DNA of 64,000 nt, taken from contig OZ023273.1 of the NCBI GenBank assembly GCA_964007475.1, positions 67,846,445 through 67,910,444 on the forward strand, given 5' to 3'. Of this stretch, positions 11,170 through 23,555 are shown piece after piece. Origin of the DNA: Hybos culiciformis. Lineage: Eukaryota > Arthropoda > Insecta > Diptera > Hybotidae. Below the pieces are notes generated by a model, which had not been told where the DNA came from, ran no database searches, and worked only from the letters and a program-made list of their open reading frames with translations. Numbering within the stretch: position 1 is the stretch's first letter; each line of letters begins with the position of its first letter. The position numbers and the translations under genes are program-made.

Positions 11170-11369
11170 NNNNNNNNNNNNNNNNNNNNNNNNNNNNNNN
11201 NNNNNNNNNNNNNNNNNNNNNNNNNNNNNNNNNNNNNNNNNNNNNNNNNNNNNNNNNNNNNNNNNNNNNNNNNNNNNNNNNNNNNNNNNNNNNNNNNNNN
11301 NNNNNNNNNNNNNNNNNNNNNNNNNNNNNNNNNNNNNNNNNNNNNNNNNNNNNNNNNNNNNNNNNNNNN
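11170..11369. other. assembly gap (200 N)
   Basis: Exactly 200 undetermined bases, probably a fixed-size placeholder. Any ORF that spans it is meaningless. Confidence 1.
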
Positions 11370-11688
11370 GACAAGTACATATATTCTCGGTTTGTAAATT
11401 ATTCTACAAGAAAGTACTTTCCACTAAAACCGTTGACAAATAAAACATTCCTGAGCATAAACAAACGCGGGCGGCCAAAAACATTATCTATAATTGTGAT
11501 ATTATTAGGATCACTCTAGTATCAGATACCTCAATACTTTATATACATTTTCTTTTGATATAATATAAAAATTAAAATTTTAAACTTTTCAAGAACTCAT
11601 TAAAATAAAATGGTCAAATAAAAAAAATATATTTCAAGATAGAGGTAGATTGATGTATCTACAAAATTTTATTAATATATATAATATA

Positions 11689-13070
11689 CACTCTAGAAAG
11701 TTTTTGATGTAAACTTACGTCGATATCGATGGCAATTTATTACCTTCGATAATCAACGTAAATTTACATTAGAAAATAATTACATATTTTTGGTGTGAAC
11801 TACATTACTCTATAAAAACGTAATTTTACACCAAATTTTACGCCAAAATGTTGCGAAATTACTTCCAACAGAATAAACTTAAACATAAAGTCGTAAAATT
11901 AAACTAAAAATTACGCCAAAAAGTTGTAAATTTAATCCAAAGATTTAAATTTACACCAAAAAGTCGTAAATATTTTTATTAGAAAAAAGAAAAAATTTAA
12001 TAATTTTTTTTTCTAATATTTTTTTTGAACTTTTTTTTATTATTTTTTTTGAATTTTTTTATTTTATTTAATTTATTTAATTTTTTTTTTTTATTAATAT
12101 TTATTTTATTTTATTATTAATATTTTTTTGTATTTTAATTTCTTCTTATTTAATTTTTCTTATGCCATCTTCGGGGTTCGAACCTCGCTATTTAGAATTG
12201 CAATCCAACATCTTGACCACTCAGCTACGGTATTCAAATTTTAGATATGAGTAAAATAGAAAATATAAATTCTGTATACCTGTTAACAAATAAAAACCTT
12301 ACATCGTTATTATATAAACAAAAATACAAAAATAGTTTTAAAACCTTACATCGTTATATAAATTCTCTGTATAAATTCTGTACACCAAAATAAATTTACA
12401 CCATGCGATGTAAAATTACTCTCTATGATTTAAAAATTTAAATCACACAGTGTAAATTTACTCTGTGTGGTTTAAATTTACATTCAAATATTTAAAAATT
12501 TTAACCGTTAGTGTAAATTTACACCGCAGAAGGTATATTTACACTGCAACGTTTAAAAATACAAGCTCCTTGTACACTCTACGATGTAAATTTACACTCT
12601 GTGGTTTATTAATTTAAGACATAGAGGGGAAAATTAAGTCGTAGAGTGTAAATTTACACTACAGAAGGTAAATTTACATTGTGTGGTACACAATAAAAAG
12701 ATTTATATTGTGTGTACACCATAAATTTACACTACGGGGCTTAATATTATGACCCATAGAAAGTAAATTTACACCATAAACTGTAATCTTACAATATATG
12801 GTTTAAACATTTAAGCAGAAGAGTGTAAATATACACTAGTTTGTTTATTTTTACGCTCTAAGGCTTAAATGTTTAAGCAAAAATGTGTAAATATACCTTT
12901 ATTTTTAATGTAAAAATAACACAATTTGCTTAAATTTACTTTTTTTTGTGTATATTATTTTTTTTACGCCTTTATCGGTTGAATTTTAAATAATGGACGT
13001 AATTTTACAACAAAAATTACCATTATTATCGTTGTAAAATTACGACCAAATAGTTCTATTTTCTAGAGTG
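11689..13070. mobile_element. TIR element built of GTAAATTTAC words, 1.38 kb
   Basis: Termini CACTCTAGAAA (11689-11699) and complement (13060-13070), flanked by TATA on both sides (11685-11688, 13071-13074). The inside is packed with short self-complementary words such as GTAAATTTAC, TTTACACC and TTTACACTCT in both orientations. A T-rich tract (about 12000-12150) and a tRNA-like sequence (about 12163-12235) sit near the middle. No transposase is seen. Confidence 0.7.
12163..12235 (-). other. tRNA-like sequence (degenerate tRNA or SINE head)
   Basis: On the minus strand there is an A-box-like AGCTGAGTGGTCAAGA. A possible anticodon arm follows, with loop TTGCAAT (anticodon GCA, cysteine-like), then a perfect B box GGTTCGAACC. 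The acceptor halves pair poorly and the T stem is imperfect, so this is more likely a tRNA pseudogene or a tRNA-derived SINE head than a working tRNA gene. It lies inside the 11689-13070 element. Confidence 0.5.
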
Positions 13071-13537
13071 TATACTATATTGAATATTTTTCATAATTTA
13101 AATTTTCCTGGAATTTTATATTTTGAAATAATTTCGGAAATAAACATATGTACATATATTATTTATATGTTCATAACAATCATTATGTAGAGTAATATTT
13201 ATAGATAAATTTATCAAAAACTATCGCCCACATAAATATAGCAGATGAATGTAAACCACAAGGTTCAGGGTCATTTGTTTCATATAATAATAGATTAATT
13301 ATTTTATTTTTTTTTTTTTCATTAATATGTAAATTTTTTTAATGTACATTTATAAGAATTTTAGTTGGCCAATTTTATTCTTTAAGCTAGTTGGAATGGA
13401 TTACAATAAGAGTATTAATTATATATTGAATTTATATGAATGTTTGTACAACATCATACCTCGAAATATTTAATAAAATTTAAATTTATATTATAAGGTA
13501 AATATATTTAAGGTAAAAACTAGAGATTATACATGTA

Positions 13538-14020
13538 CAGTGCTGAGCTGTGGAATTATTATCAGAGGGCTCGCGTTCAAGATTTCATAGATTCACAAAA
13601 AAAATTATTATTTTTTTTTTACCTGCATTTTATTTTTTGAATAGTTTAGTTGTTTAGTATATATAGATATATGTATAAAATATTAAAACATTACATTTAA
13701 ATTTAGGCGATCGTTTAAATTTAAAAATATAAAAGGCAGGATTTTTCATTCAGTAGTATACAAAATCAAACATTTCTATATTAACTTGACGTTTTTTTTA
13801 TTGTATTAAATAATGTATTAATATTTTAAATCGATATTTTCGATACTTTTTCGCAAATTGTTCCATCAAAAAATTTTAATATTGGGTTAAAACAAATATC
13901 TTTTGAAATTATCAAGGGGCTCGCGTATTTTTTAAAGTTTATCAGAGGGCTCGCAAATTTTTTTTAAATTTATCAGCGGGCTCTTGCGAGCCCGTGCGAG
14001 CCCCCTTCAGCTCAGCACTG
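13538..14020. mobile_element. non-autonomous hAT element, 483 bp
   Basis: Termini CAGTGCTGAGCTG and its complement with perfect 8-bp flanks TACATGTA at 13530-13537 and 14021-14028. Repeats of TATCAGAGGGCTCGC occur inside. The first eight terminal bases (CAGTGCTG) are shared with the 723-1551 element. Confidence 0.8.
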
Positions 14021-14059
14021 TACATGTACCTGACACTTTGAAGTTAATGTGTTATATGA

Positions 14060-14694
14060 CATGGATGGCAAAACTTTGAAGTCTCGTGTGCGACTTTTGA
14101 GAAGACTAATCCTTACGGTCTACAACTACAAGAGATTTTTTTTAAATATCGAAAGAGTAGTTTTGAACTATAGTATTTTATTTTATTTTAATTCGAACAA
14201 ATTTAGTAAAATAGAAGTTTATAAACCTAAAAATAACACAAAAATTGAAATTAATGTAATCTATGATACTTTGCACTGCATGTTTGCAGCAAGGTCTTTA
14301 TATTTTTTGGTTCATGTTAACTTATGGCGATTCGCAAGCATGAAGCTAAATGCTAAATGATCATCTGTTAACCGAGATCGATGTTTTGTTTTAATTGCAT
14401 TCATTGAGGAGGAGGCTAATTCACAAAAGTAGGTGGATCCAAAAAATGCAGACAGATGTCCTGCAACTCTTCGTAAATTCGTAAATATTATTCAACGTCT
14501 ACTAAAAAAAAATTAATGTTTAAAAGCAATTGCACTTGTTATTTCTTCGCGCATATTAATCATATTCAAACATTTATGCTCTTTTAGTTTGTACAAGAAA
14601 GTAAAAATACATAAATGAATTTTTTCCCTTGGAGACGAATTTTTATTTGCGGGCTACCTAAAACAGTTAGCGGTCGACGTATTTGCCATCCCTG
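14060..14694. mobile_element. decayed hAT element, 635 bp
   Basis: Termini CATGGATGGCAAA (14060-) and, inverted, CAGGGATGGCAAA (ending 14694), a classic hAT end. The 8-bp flanks TTATATGA (14052-14059) and TTATATAA (14695-14702) match at 7 of 8. It contains a hAT transposase C-terminal fragment on the minus strand. Confidence 0.8.
14312..14480 (-). pseudogene. hAT transposase C-terminal fragment
   Basis: Read from about 14480 down to the TGA at 14314-14312, the frame gives RRVAGHLSAFFGSTYFCE, then SSMNAIKTKHRSRLTDDHL, then a short tail. This matches the hAT dimerisation region as known from insect and vertebrate hAT transposases (FGSTYxCE, then a MNxIKxKxRSRLTDxHL-type box). Only about 55 codons remain. 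Confidence 0.75.
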
Positions 14695-14702
14695 TTATAT
14701 AA

Positions 14703-16831
14703 TATTCATGTAGGAACTTCATTGTGTAAACAATTTTCAATATAATAAAGTCAGCGAACAAACATATAGAAAGATCACTTATTTATGCAACAATTTTTGT
14801 AATATATATTGTGCCTTTGAAATTCTATTTTAGATAGTTTCCGTTTATATCCAATCACTGCACTAACTAATATATACATATCGTCAGCAAGTACAATAAA
14901 ATTAATGTGCAAAATTTTATTCTATAAATTTTCTGTATCTTATTTTTTTTTTTATAATATTATTTTTCGAAAATATTATACGCAGCGAATTTTGCTCAAT
15001 GAATTTATTTTATGAATTAAAATAAATATATAAATATAAATTAATAGCATCATAATATATGTTTGTATATGCATGCCTCCGCATTATAAATTATTAAAAT
15101 CAAGTAAATAAATAGAATTGAATTTTCATTAAGCATTACGTAAATTGAAAAAAAATAAAATAAAATAAAATCTATTAAATTTTGCCCGTTTGTTTAAATT
15201 AAAGAACATTTATTACCTTCCAGACATAAATAATTATAAATAAACAAAAAAATCGCTATCTAAAAACATAATTTCTGTACTATATGGAATTTAAAAAAAT
15301 CAATTAAATAAAAATAGATCAAAACTTTAGATTGCAATTTAATGTATAATGTCAGTTTCAAAATTCAGTTGAGAAAACCTTTTTTTTACTAATAATTGAT
15401 CTTGTTACATACTTATATAAAGGAAAATATTGCAGGGAAAAATTAAAATTATAGAAAGAAACCAGAATGATTAGTTGGAAAGGAAAACTTATCCGAGGTC
15501 CGAAATTTCGAAATTATACTTTGAAAATATATTCAATATAAAACATTAGTCTTATAATCATAATGTACAAATAAAAAATTATAGCATTTTGATTACAAAC
15601 CACAGTTTTCAATACAGAAATATCCCAATATCGTGGTTTAGTAATTTAGTTTAGAATATTAATATTCTTTGAACAGAAATGAAATAAGATTTCATTATCA
15701 TTAGTTGACAAAAAAAAAGACACACAATTTTGTTATATAAAATTACAAAAAATCGTTATTCCTCTTAACATTATATACATATTTAAAAAAGTATCATTAT
15801 TATTTAAATCTACGTAATTTAATCCTTAATTTTTTATAAGTAAATATACATACTATAAATATATTTTCTAATATTCTTGTTATTAATAATATACAAATAT
15901 ACTATGATAATAATATTTTAAATTTTTTTTCGGCTCTGCACAAAATAATTGAATTGTTTGATTTTGTGAAAGACAATTCCTTATTTTATATAGCACTCAT
16001 TATACAATTACACATTAAGATTAATTGTTATTTTCGTAGCAAAATTAAAAATTTGAAAAACGAAAATTAAAGTAAAAATGTATTTTCAATATTACCGTGG
16101 ATCGCCGTTTTGTTAATTTTGTCTTGTTATTTTTAGGGAGCAATTATTTAATGAAATTTATTTATTTTTTTATTTTGTTCCCGGAAGGCCGGAAATAACT
16201 TTTGAACTAAGTGATGGAAAGCATTGATCGAATCATTGATTTATGAGCAATTATGAAAATAATTTACTTTTCTTTAAAATATTTCACATTTTTTTTTATT
16301 TTACTATTCGACCTTAAATTAATTTTTTTTTTTTTTAATTTAGAGCTTATGAAATCTTGAACTAAAAATGTAAATGTTTTCAACTTTACTAGAATTAAGA
16401 AAAAAAAAATTCGAGAATAAAAAAGTTTCACAGCAATTGGAGCTGACTAAATTTAAGTATTTTGCAATATAAACATATTCAATTCAGTTCAAAAATACCT
16501 AAATTTAGTCAGGTTTGATAGCAATGAAACGGCTTGTTAAGTCATTACTTTGAACATTTTCTTTCGTATATAAAGGAGCATTTAAAAACATGATAATTTG
16601 TAGATATCGTTGTTACATTATTTTTTCAGAAGCCAACTGATGTATATTATTTTTTCAGACGCCAACTGATATACATATAAACATTATACATAATATATAA
16701 TTATATATAATATTGTTATTATATTACCAAAGAATAAGAATACCTAAAGAAATGCATTCTTTTCAAATTTCTCGCCATTTATTAAATAAAATACAAATAA
16801 AGTATTTGTTTTTATTCTTTATAAATGGATG
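14703..16831. other. AT-rich DNA, nothing recognised
   Basis: No supported coding or RNA gene. It is composed mostly of A/T runs. Confidence 0.5.
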
Positions 16832-16839
16832 GAACAAAG

Positions 16840-18226
16840 GGTGAGACGAATTATCGCATAATGTCATAACATATAAAAAAACACGAATTATCACATAAAA
16901 ATCGATTTGTATGAGATTATGCAGTAATTCATTTAAAAACGAATTATCACATAAAACCAAAATGAATTTGAAATTAAATGAATTATCTCATAAATTGTAT
17001 GTGATAATTCGTTTTTAAATGAATTAGTGCATAAAATTTTCGTTAAAATTTTTTTATGCGATAATTCGTTTTAGAATTTATGTGCTATTTCGTTTTCAAA
17101 TAAATTATCACATAAAAACCAAAAAACACATTTTATGTGATAATTCGTTTTTTTACGAATTAGTGCATAAATTTTAAAAATGCAGATTTATGCGCTAATT
17201 CATATTCAAACGAATTAGTGCACAAATAATGGCTCCGTCAATTATCGCATAATGACATATCACATAATTTTTAAAATGAATTATTATGAATTTTATGAGA
17301 TAATTCATGTACTTCCAATAATTACCGCGTCCCATTCGCTTCGCGCGAAGCGCGCCAAAAAAAAAGCCCTAGGGAGTTCGGGGGAGGCGGCGGACGTCCC
17401 CCGTTCCCCGAAACACTTTTTCCACATAAAATTGGCCAAATCGGGTAAAAGAGAAAATTGTCCGCACAAAATGTATGAAAAAGATATTGTGCATGATAGA
17501 GGACCGCTACCGCGTCCCATTCGATTCGCGCGTAGCGCTCCAAAAAAAGAAAAGCATTTTCCAAATAAAATAGGGCAATATTTCAGAACAATCGGAGGTA
17601 TGCGCTTTTCGTAAGCTTATCCGATAATTCGTTTTAAATGAATTAGTGCATAATCTCATACAAACCAATTTTTATGTGATAATTCGTATTTTTTTATATG
17701 TTTTTATGCACTAATTCATTTTAAAATGAATTTGCTCATAAAATATGAAAATATAAATTTATGTTATTTCGTTTTCAAACGAATTAGTGCATAAATAGCA
17801 AAACATATTTTTTATGTGATAATCCACTTTAAAATGAATTAGTGCATAAAATTTTCGTTCGAATTTTTTTATGAGATAATTCATTTTTTAATTTATGTAC
17901 TAATTCATTTTAAAATGAATTATCACATAAAAATAATTTTTTATGAGATAATTCATTTTTCAATTTATGTGCTATTTCGTTTTTAAATGAATTATCTCAT
18001 AAAAAAAATTTATGCGATAAGTCATTTTAAAAATTGTGTCGATGTTTATCAAACCGCGTCTATTCCATTTTTTTTTTAAATTTAAAAATAGCAAAAACTG
18101 ATAGCAAATTCGAAGACGAATCCAACGATGTATTATACTCATTTTTTTTGAAAAGTGGAATTGACGAGTTTTGATAAACATCGACACAATTATGTGATAT
18201 GACATTATGCGATAATTCACGGAGCC
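16840..18226. mobile_element. TIR element built of AATTATCRCATAA words, 1.39 kb
   Basis: Flanked by a perfect 8-bp direct repeat GAACAAAG (16832-16839 and 18227-18234). The termini share GAATTATCGCATAATGTCATA (16848-16868), inverted at the right end. A second copy of the right-hand terminus, GGCTCCGTcAATTATCGC, begins at 17231, so the element looks like an extended or doubled unit (inner unit 17231-18226). The arms are made of AATTATCACATAA, AATTAGTGCATAA and AATTATCTCATAA words in both orientations. A GC-rich island (about 17325-17560) sits inside with two near copies of a CGCGTCCCATTCG segment. Confidence 0.75.
18036..18188. repeat. nested short fold-back, 153 bp
   Basis: The ends GTGTCGATGTTTATCAAA (18036-) and its complement (to 18188) pair, and the pairing continues imperfectly inward. 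It lies in the right arm of the 16840-18226 element. Confidence 0.65.
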
Positions 18227-18234
18227 GAACAAAG

Positions 18235-20538
18235 CAAATATACTTTTTTTTAAAAGCTTTTAAGCTTTATACGAAACTTTCAGGTTTATGAATGAGATTG
18301 TTCCAGTGAAATAAATGGCGATAAATTTGAGAGGAATTCATTTCTATATGTATTCTTATTCTATGATATTACTACGATGAATTTAGAATTATAAAACGGA
18401 AAAATTTGAAATGAATGGACTGAATGTAAATAAAAAACATGTCTCCAAGGACATAAAAAGTTAAAAAAAAATTAATAATAAAAAGTTTTCTTTAAAATTT
18501 AATGCCCGAATAAATATCTTTTCAATTTTGTGAAAGAGTTTTGGGATTTCATTTCAATTGCATACACTGTTTTATGTACATATAATTATAAAAGTTAAAA
18601 ATTTTCAATATTTCTTCTAGTTCATATTGAAGAAATCATTTAAACAAAAAGTATTTTTTAATTTCAAAAACCAAAATTTTGATAGATTAAGATTTTGATA
18701 TTTTAACAAACACTCTACCTCCGAAGAAAAAAAAAAAGAAATAAACTTTCAAAACATGTTGAATTCAAGAAAAAGAAATCATAAACTTTAATTTATATCG
18801 TCAAAAAATTTTATTATAATTTAATTTTTTTATTTTATTATCAATATTCGTATATATAAACGTGAAAAAATTATGATTATTACCGTGTATTTAATATTTA
18901 TGTCTTACCTAAATGAGATTTTTATCATTATTTTTATTTTTATTTATAAATGTAATAATGCCAATTTATTGTTATCTTTCTTATTAAAAAAAAACCTATA
19001 TCACATTTTATTTATTACAATGAATTTAAAAATAAAATAACCAGGACGCAGGCTATAATATTTTTCGAATTTAGCGCAAATATATACAGTATACATATAG
19101 AATGAAAGGAAAATAAATTAAAATAAAGGATCAAATCATGTTGTATACCATTGATGCAATATGTGTTTATTAATCCAACAACGCGACATTAAAAATAATC
19201 AAAACTTGTTTTTGAAAAAATAAAAAAAAATGTTGCCAATAAATATACAAATTAAAAACCCAATTATGTATAGGTTAACCAGACCCAAATTTCGACCTCA
19301 TCGTTATTTCAATATATTTTGTTCTTTCGCATGACATCACAAAGATATACATTATATCAGTTAGAAAACAAAAAAATACCCTTAAATTGACGATTAATCT
19401 CTTAAACTTCAATCAATCAAAAAAAAAAGAAATCTTTACCAAAAAAATTTAAAAAAAAGAAAAAAAATAAATATTAATAAATTTTCAATAGATTTTCCGC
19501 AGTAAGAATTTTTGTTTTTATTTAATGGAAGATAAAGGAATGTTATCCTTTTTTTATATTGTTTTAAAATCGTAATAAATCAAGGTTTTTCGCTTCGTTT
19601 TAATTTTGATAATATTTGATCTCGAGAAAATCAAACTAAGCATTATTATTTGTTCCTTTATATGTATATATACATTATTCAAGTTGTGTGCGTGTATTCG
19701 TATATAAAGGATAGAAAAAGACTGTACATTTTATTATTAAATGAAATTTATTGTGAAACAGGTATTTTATATAAGAAAAATAATTTTACTTAAATTCCAT
19801 ATATGCTGAAAGAATTTGATAAGAACGACCTGGAGGTAAACCGTAGATGAGTTTCATTCTTTAAGTACACCATTATTTGGATCAAACGAACAAATTCGTT
19901 TTATGAAAATACTCTTAAATATAATCAGAATGAAGATCATAATTTTGAATAATAAATCAGATCAGTTTTATTGTAAACCCCCCAATGATAAATTTTTTTG
20001 CACAAATTTCATGTGTTGTTCCAAAAAAATATGTGAGTCTCGGGACACACGGAAGAAGTGAAACTTCATGGCAAGTAGTATTTTCTGGGGAGGCTAAATA
20101 AATATTTAAAATGGCCAAGTGCACATAAGACATGACGCCAATCGATTTTTTCGACGGCGACTAGTTGATTTTTGTCCTTCGACTGCTGCGGCAAGTCGAC
20201 TTAAAATAACTTGTTTTGGGGGAATTCGGTGGCTTAGAAAAAATTAAACAAAAAAAAAATTAAAAACCAGCGACTACTTAGATATAAAAACATTTAAAAA
20301 TTCTAAAATACTTTTTAAGCTCAAAAATTTTAGTGGCATAATGGCTTTTAAATTATTTCAAAATGCCTATATTTATAGCTGCATGGCAACACTGGTTGCC
20401 AGATGATTTCACTATATTTTAAGCCGTAAACAAAATTCCGGTTCAACTATATTATTAGCGACAATAATGAGTGAAAAAAGAGCAGCGTGGCTTAAATCAT
20501 GTTTTCTTTTTGTTGCCCGAATAGTTTAACCTAAAATA
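18235..20538. other. AT-rich DNA, nothing recognised
   Basis: No coding region or element boundaries could be supported. Confidence 0.5.
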
Positions 20539-20539
20539 A

Positions 20540-20850
20540 CTTTTTCAAATATGCCTGAAAAATTTTAGGCATATTAGTACTTCTTCTGAAAAGGAATTAG
20601 AATAAAAATATTCTACATGCATTGCATTAATGGAATTTAATGGCAAAAATAATTTATACCAACAACTCAATTACAAATTACTTCAAAAAAAATCTGTTTT
20701 AGTTAAAAGAGCATTTTCAAATATGCCTGCAAAATTTGACATTAGTATTTCTTCCGAAAAGTAATTGTAATAAACATATTCCTCCTGCATTTTATTAGTG
20801 TAATTTAATGTCAAAAATAAATTACACTAACAAACTAAAAAAATTACATT
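20540..20850. repeat. two diverged direct repeats of about 115 bp
   Basis: Segments starting TTTTCAAATATGCCTG near 20547 and 20714 continue in parallel through CTTCTTCTGAAAAG / CTTCCGAAAAG and a TAATTTAATGTCAAAAATAA-like end. The spacing is about 167 bp. The tail of the second copy resembles the inside of the 21346-21820 element. Confidence 0.6.
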
Positions 20851-21345
20851 AAGAAAAAAAATTAATATCAAAAATAAATTATCTACAAAATAGGTGCATT
20901 GGAAGATTTTTATTCAGAATACATATTTGTATTCCAAAAACTTTTTGAAAATTAGCACTAATAATTAATAAATGAAATATTTGTTATTCAATAATTTAAA
21001 ATAAATTTTATTTTCCTTTCAATCGAAAAAAAAAATAGTATTTTCGACTTTAATTCTGAGCCAATATAGAGTAGGTTATTGCGTTGATAAGCTTCATTAA
21101 GTTGCTAGCGGCTGTCGGTTTTATCATCAGCTGACACATAAATTTTTTCTTTTTTCTTTTTTTTTTGCCTTTTTTTTTTACAATAATCGAGGCATTTTTG
21201 ACATTCAGCGTTACATTTTTGACACTTACATTTTTTTCACTCTCAATCACAATGCCTCTAAAGAAGTTTCACTTCAAAAAAAGTATATACCTATGTTGAT
21301 AAAATATAAAAGTTTATAATCTTAAATCATTAAAAAAATAAACAT

Positions 21346-21820
21346 TAGTGCTTCACCCTTAAAAAAATTTAAAAATTTCAAATTCCTAATGTATTCTGTT
21401 AGTGTAAAATTTCAAATTTTTTTGTTGTTGTTGTGAATTTCAAATACACGCCTCAGAGCGTGTATTTGAAATTCACAACAACAAAAAAAAATTTGAAATT
21501 CAAGTTCTGTCATTCTAATTGTCAAATCAAAAAAAAAAAACATGCCAGATGAAAAAAATTCCGCAAATTTCCTGAGATTTTTCTTGTACAATAATTTTTT
21601 GTTCATAATTTTTTCCAGATATAATAAAATCCTCTAAATTTAGGGAAAGAAAATCCTACTCTGGCAGCTTTGTTAGTAATATTTGAAATTTATGAAAAAA
21701 AGTGAAAAAAAGTGTTCACCCGAAAACTTTTTTTTGACATTAAATTACACTAACAAAATACATTAGGAATTTGAAATTCAGAATTTGAAATTTTTAAATT
21801 TTTTTAAGGGTGAAGCACTA
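21346..21820. mobile_element. TIR element with internal hairpin, 475 bp
   Basis: Termini TAGTGCTTCACCCTTAAAAA and complement, with pairing that continues for about 60 bp. A second, separate palindrome lies inside (about 21410-21495), centred on ACACGCCTCAGAGCGTGT and flanked by GAATTTCAAATACACG in both orientations. Confidence 0.75.
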
Positions 21821-22076
21821 CTATTGTTTTGATGTTTATATAAATTATTATAGAAAAAATTCCTTTAGCTTATAACATTAGCTATAATTATAAAGTTCTT
21901 ATTTTTCATAAAGTTTGATATATTTGGTTTCTATTTATTTTAATTGATAATTTAGTCATTAGATAAATCAAAACTTCATGTAACTCATTAACTTTCAAGC
22001 TAATAAAATGTACAGTTATATTTATTATCAGATTTTCTTTTCAAATTTCTTTTATTTTTTAATAAAGGCCGGTATT

Positions 22077-23203
22077 CAACTGAAGATAAAGTACAAGATA
22101 AATTTTATCTTGAAAAGGAACATTATTGAGTGAGATAAAAATTTACACATGACTGTCTGACTTATGTACTTGATACTTGACATATGATTTTAAAAACAAC
22201 AAAAATTATTTAAAAAAAGCATAATAATAAATAAAATCATAATTACTAAATTTAAAAATGGTTGTTTATAAAAAAATTGTATCTTCAAAAAAATCCGCCT
22301 AAAAAAATATATTTTGATAAAAACTATCTAAACAATTTTATTTTTTATTTACTTACCTCCCAACTTTCATCCATTTTATTTAATTAATTTTTTATTTAAT
22401 TAATTTATTATTTTAGTTTTCTAATTTTTGATGAAAAACAAACTTTAAACAACAAACAACAAACGTCAAATTCTTTTTACACGACCTAATGTCAAAATTT
22501 ATCTTGAAAAAAATGTTCAAAACATTCTTTGCAAGATAAATTTTTGAAATAAAATTTATTTGAGTGAAAATATTTTCATACAATTTTTACTCAGATAAAT
22601 TTCCATTTATCTTCAGTTGGGTAAGGCCGGTATTCAACTGGAGATAAAATCAACTTTTTCATATGAAATTTTATCTGAGATAAATTTTAGTTGAGTGAAT
22701 TTAATTTATCGGTACCCAACTGAAGATAAATGGAAATTTATCTGAGTAAAAATTGTATGAAAATATTTTCACTCAAATAAATTTTATTTCAAAAATTTAT
22801 CTTGCAAAGAATGTTTTGAACATTTTTTTCAAGATAAATTTTGACATTAGGTCGTGTAAAAAGAATTTGACGTTTGTTGTTTGTTGTTTAAAGTTTGTTT
22901 TTCATCAAAAATCAGAAAACTAAAATAATTTCTATAATATTTACCAATAAAAAATTAATTAAATAAAATGGATGAAAGTTGGGAGGTAAGTAAATTAAAA
23001 ATAAAATTGTTTAGATAGTTTTTATCAAAATATATTTTTTTAGGCGGATTTTTTGGAAGATGGAGTTGAAGATTAAAACGAAAATAATGTCAAGTGTCAA
23101 GTACATAAGTCAGAAAGTCATGTGTAAATTTTTATCTCACTCAATAATGTTCCTTTTCAAGATAAAATTTATCTTGTACTTTATCTTCAGTTGAATACCG
23201 GCC
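22077..23203. mobile_element. inverted pair of MITEs, GGCCGGTATTCAACTG family
   Basis: The left unit (22077 to about 22628) and right unit (about 22700-23203, inverted) are each about 500-550 bp. Both are bounded by GGCCGGTATTCAACTGAAGA-type ends or their degenerate form. A third, partial terminus at 22625-22640 (GGCCGGTATTCAACTGGAGA) lies between them. The two units are close inverted copies, so the whole locus folds back over more than 500 bp. Each unit carries an intron-like mini-gene. Confidence 0.75.
22968..23076 (+). other. intron-bearing mini-ORF inside a MITE
   Basis: ATG at 22968, six codons (MDESWE, to 22985), a canonical donor GTAAGT at 22986, and a T-rich acceptor ending TTTTTTAG at 23043. 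The second exon, 23044-23076, encodes ADFLEDGVED and TAA. The inverted unit has the same arrangement on the other strand (about 22270-22375), with its second exon altered. It could be the first exons of the parental transposase gene, or chance. No expression evidence. Confidence 0.35.
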
Positions 23204-23278
23204 TTTATATAAAAATTAATTAAATTATGTGAAATTTTTTTAGGGTAAAATTTAGATTGAAGTTCAAAATATAAAAAA

Positions 23279-23551
23279 ACAATATATCGTCGGCTCAGAA
23301 ATGAAACAACGTATGACATTTATACGTCATTATTTGACATTAGCACCATTCGATTCCTCGTACTCGATTTTATAAGCACAACTATTTTGCAATATTCATA
23401 ATGTTGATTAAAATGTGTTTTTTAGATGAAAATTTTACGTTACTTGATATTTTTGCATACGTTTTTTTAATTTTCAAATATTTAAACTCAAATTACTCGA
23501 AACTATACTTTTCATTATACGTTGTTTCATTTCTGAGCAGGCGATATGTTA
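23279..23551. mobile_element. short TIR element, 270 bp
   Basis: Inverted ends about 35 bp long (23280-23314 and 23517-23550) share CTCAGAAATGAAACAACGTAT. There is no coding capacity between them. Confidence 0.65.
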
Positions 23552-23555
23552 AAAA

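Noticed and set aside
10985..11443. Open frames running through the N tract
   Set aside because: The N bases create artificial frames; the real signal on the left is an antisense LINE fragment.
12163..12235. Functional tRNA-Cys gene
   Set aside because: A and B boxes are good but acceptor and T stems do not pair well; kept as tRNA-like only.
17252..17614. 120-codon open frame and two antisense frames
   Set aside because: GC-rich island inside a TIR element; no domain or codon pattern.
21050..21250. Lys-rich 66-codon open frame
   Set aside because: Low-complexity, no homology pattern, not linked to any gene.
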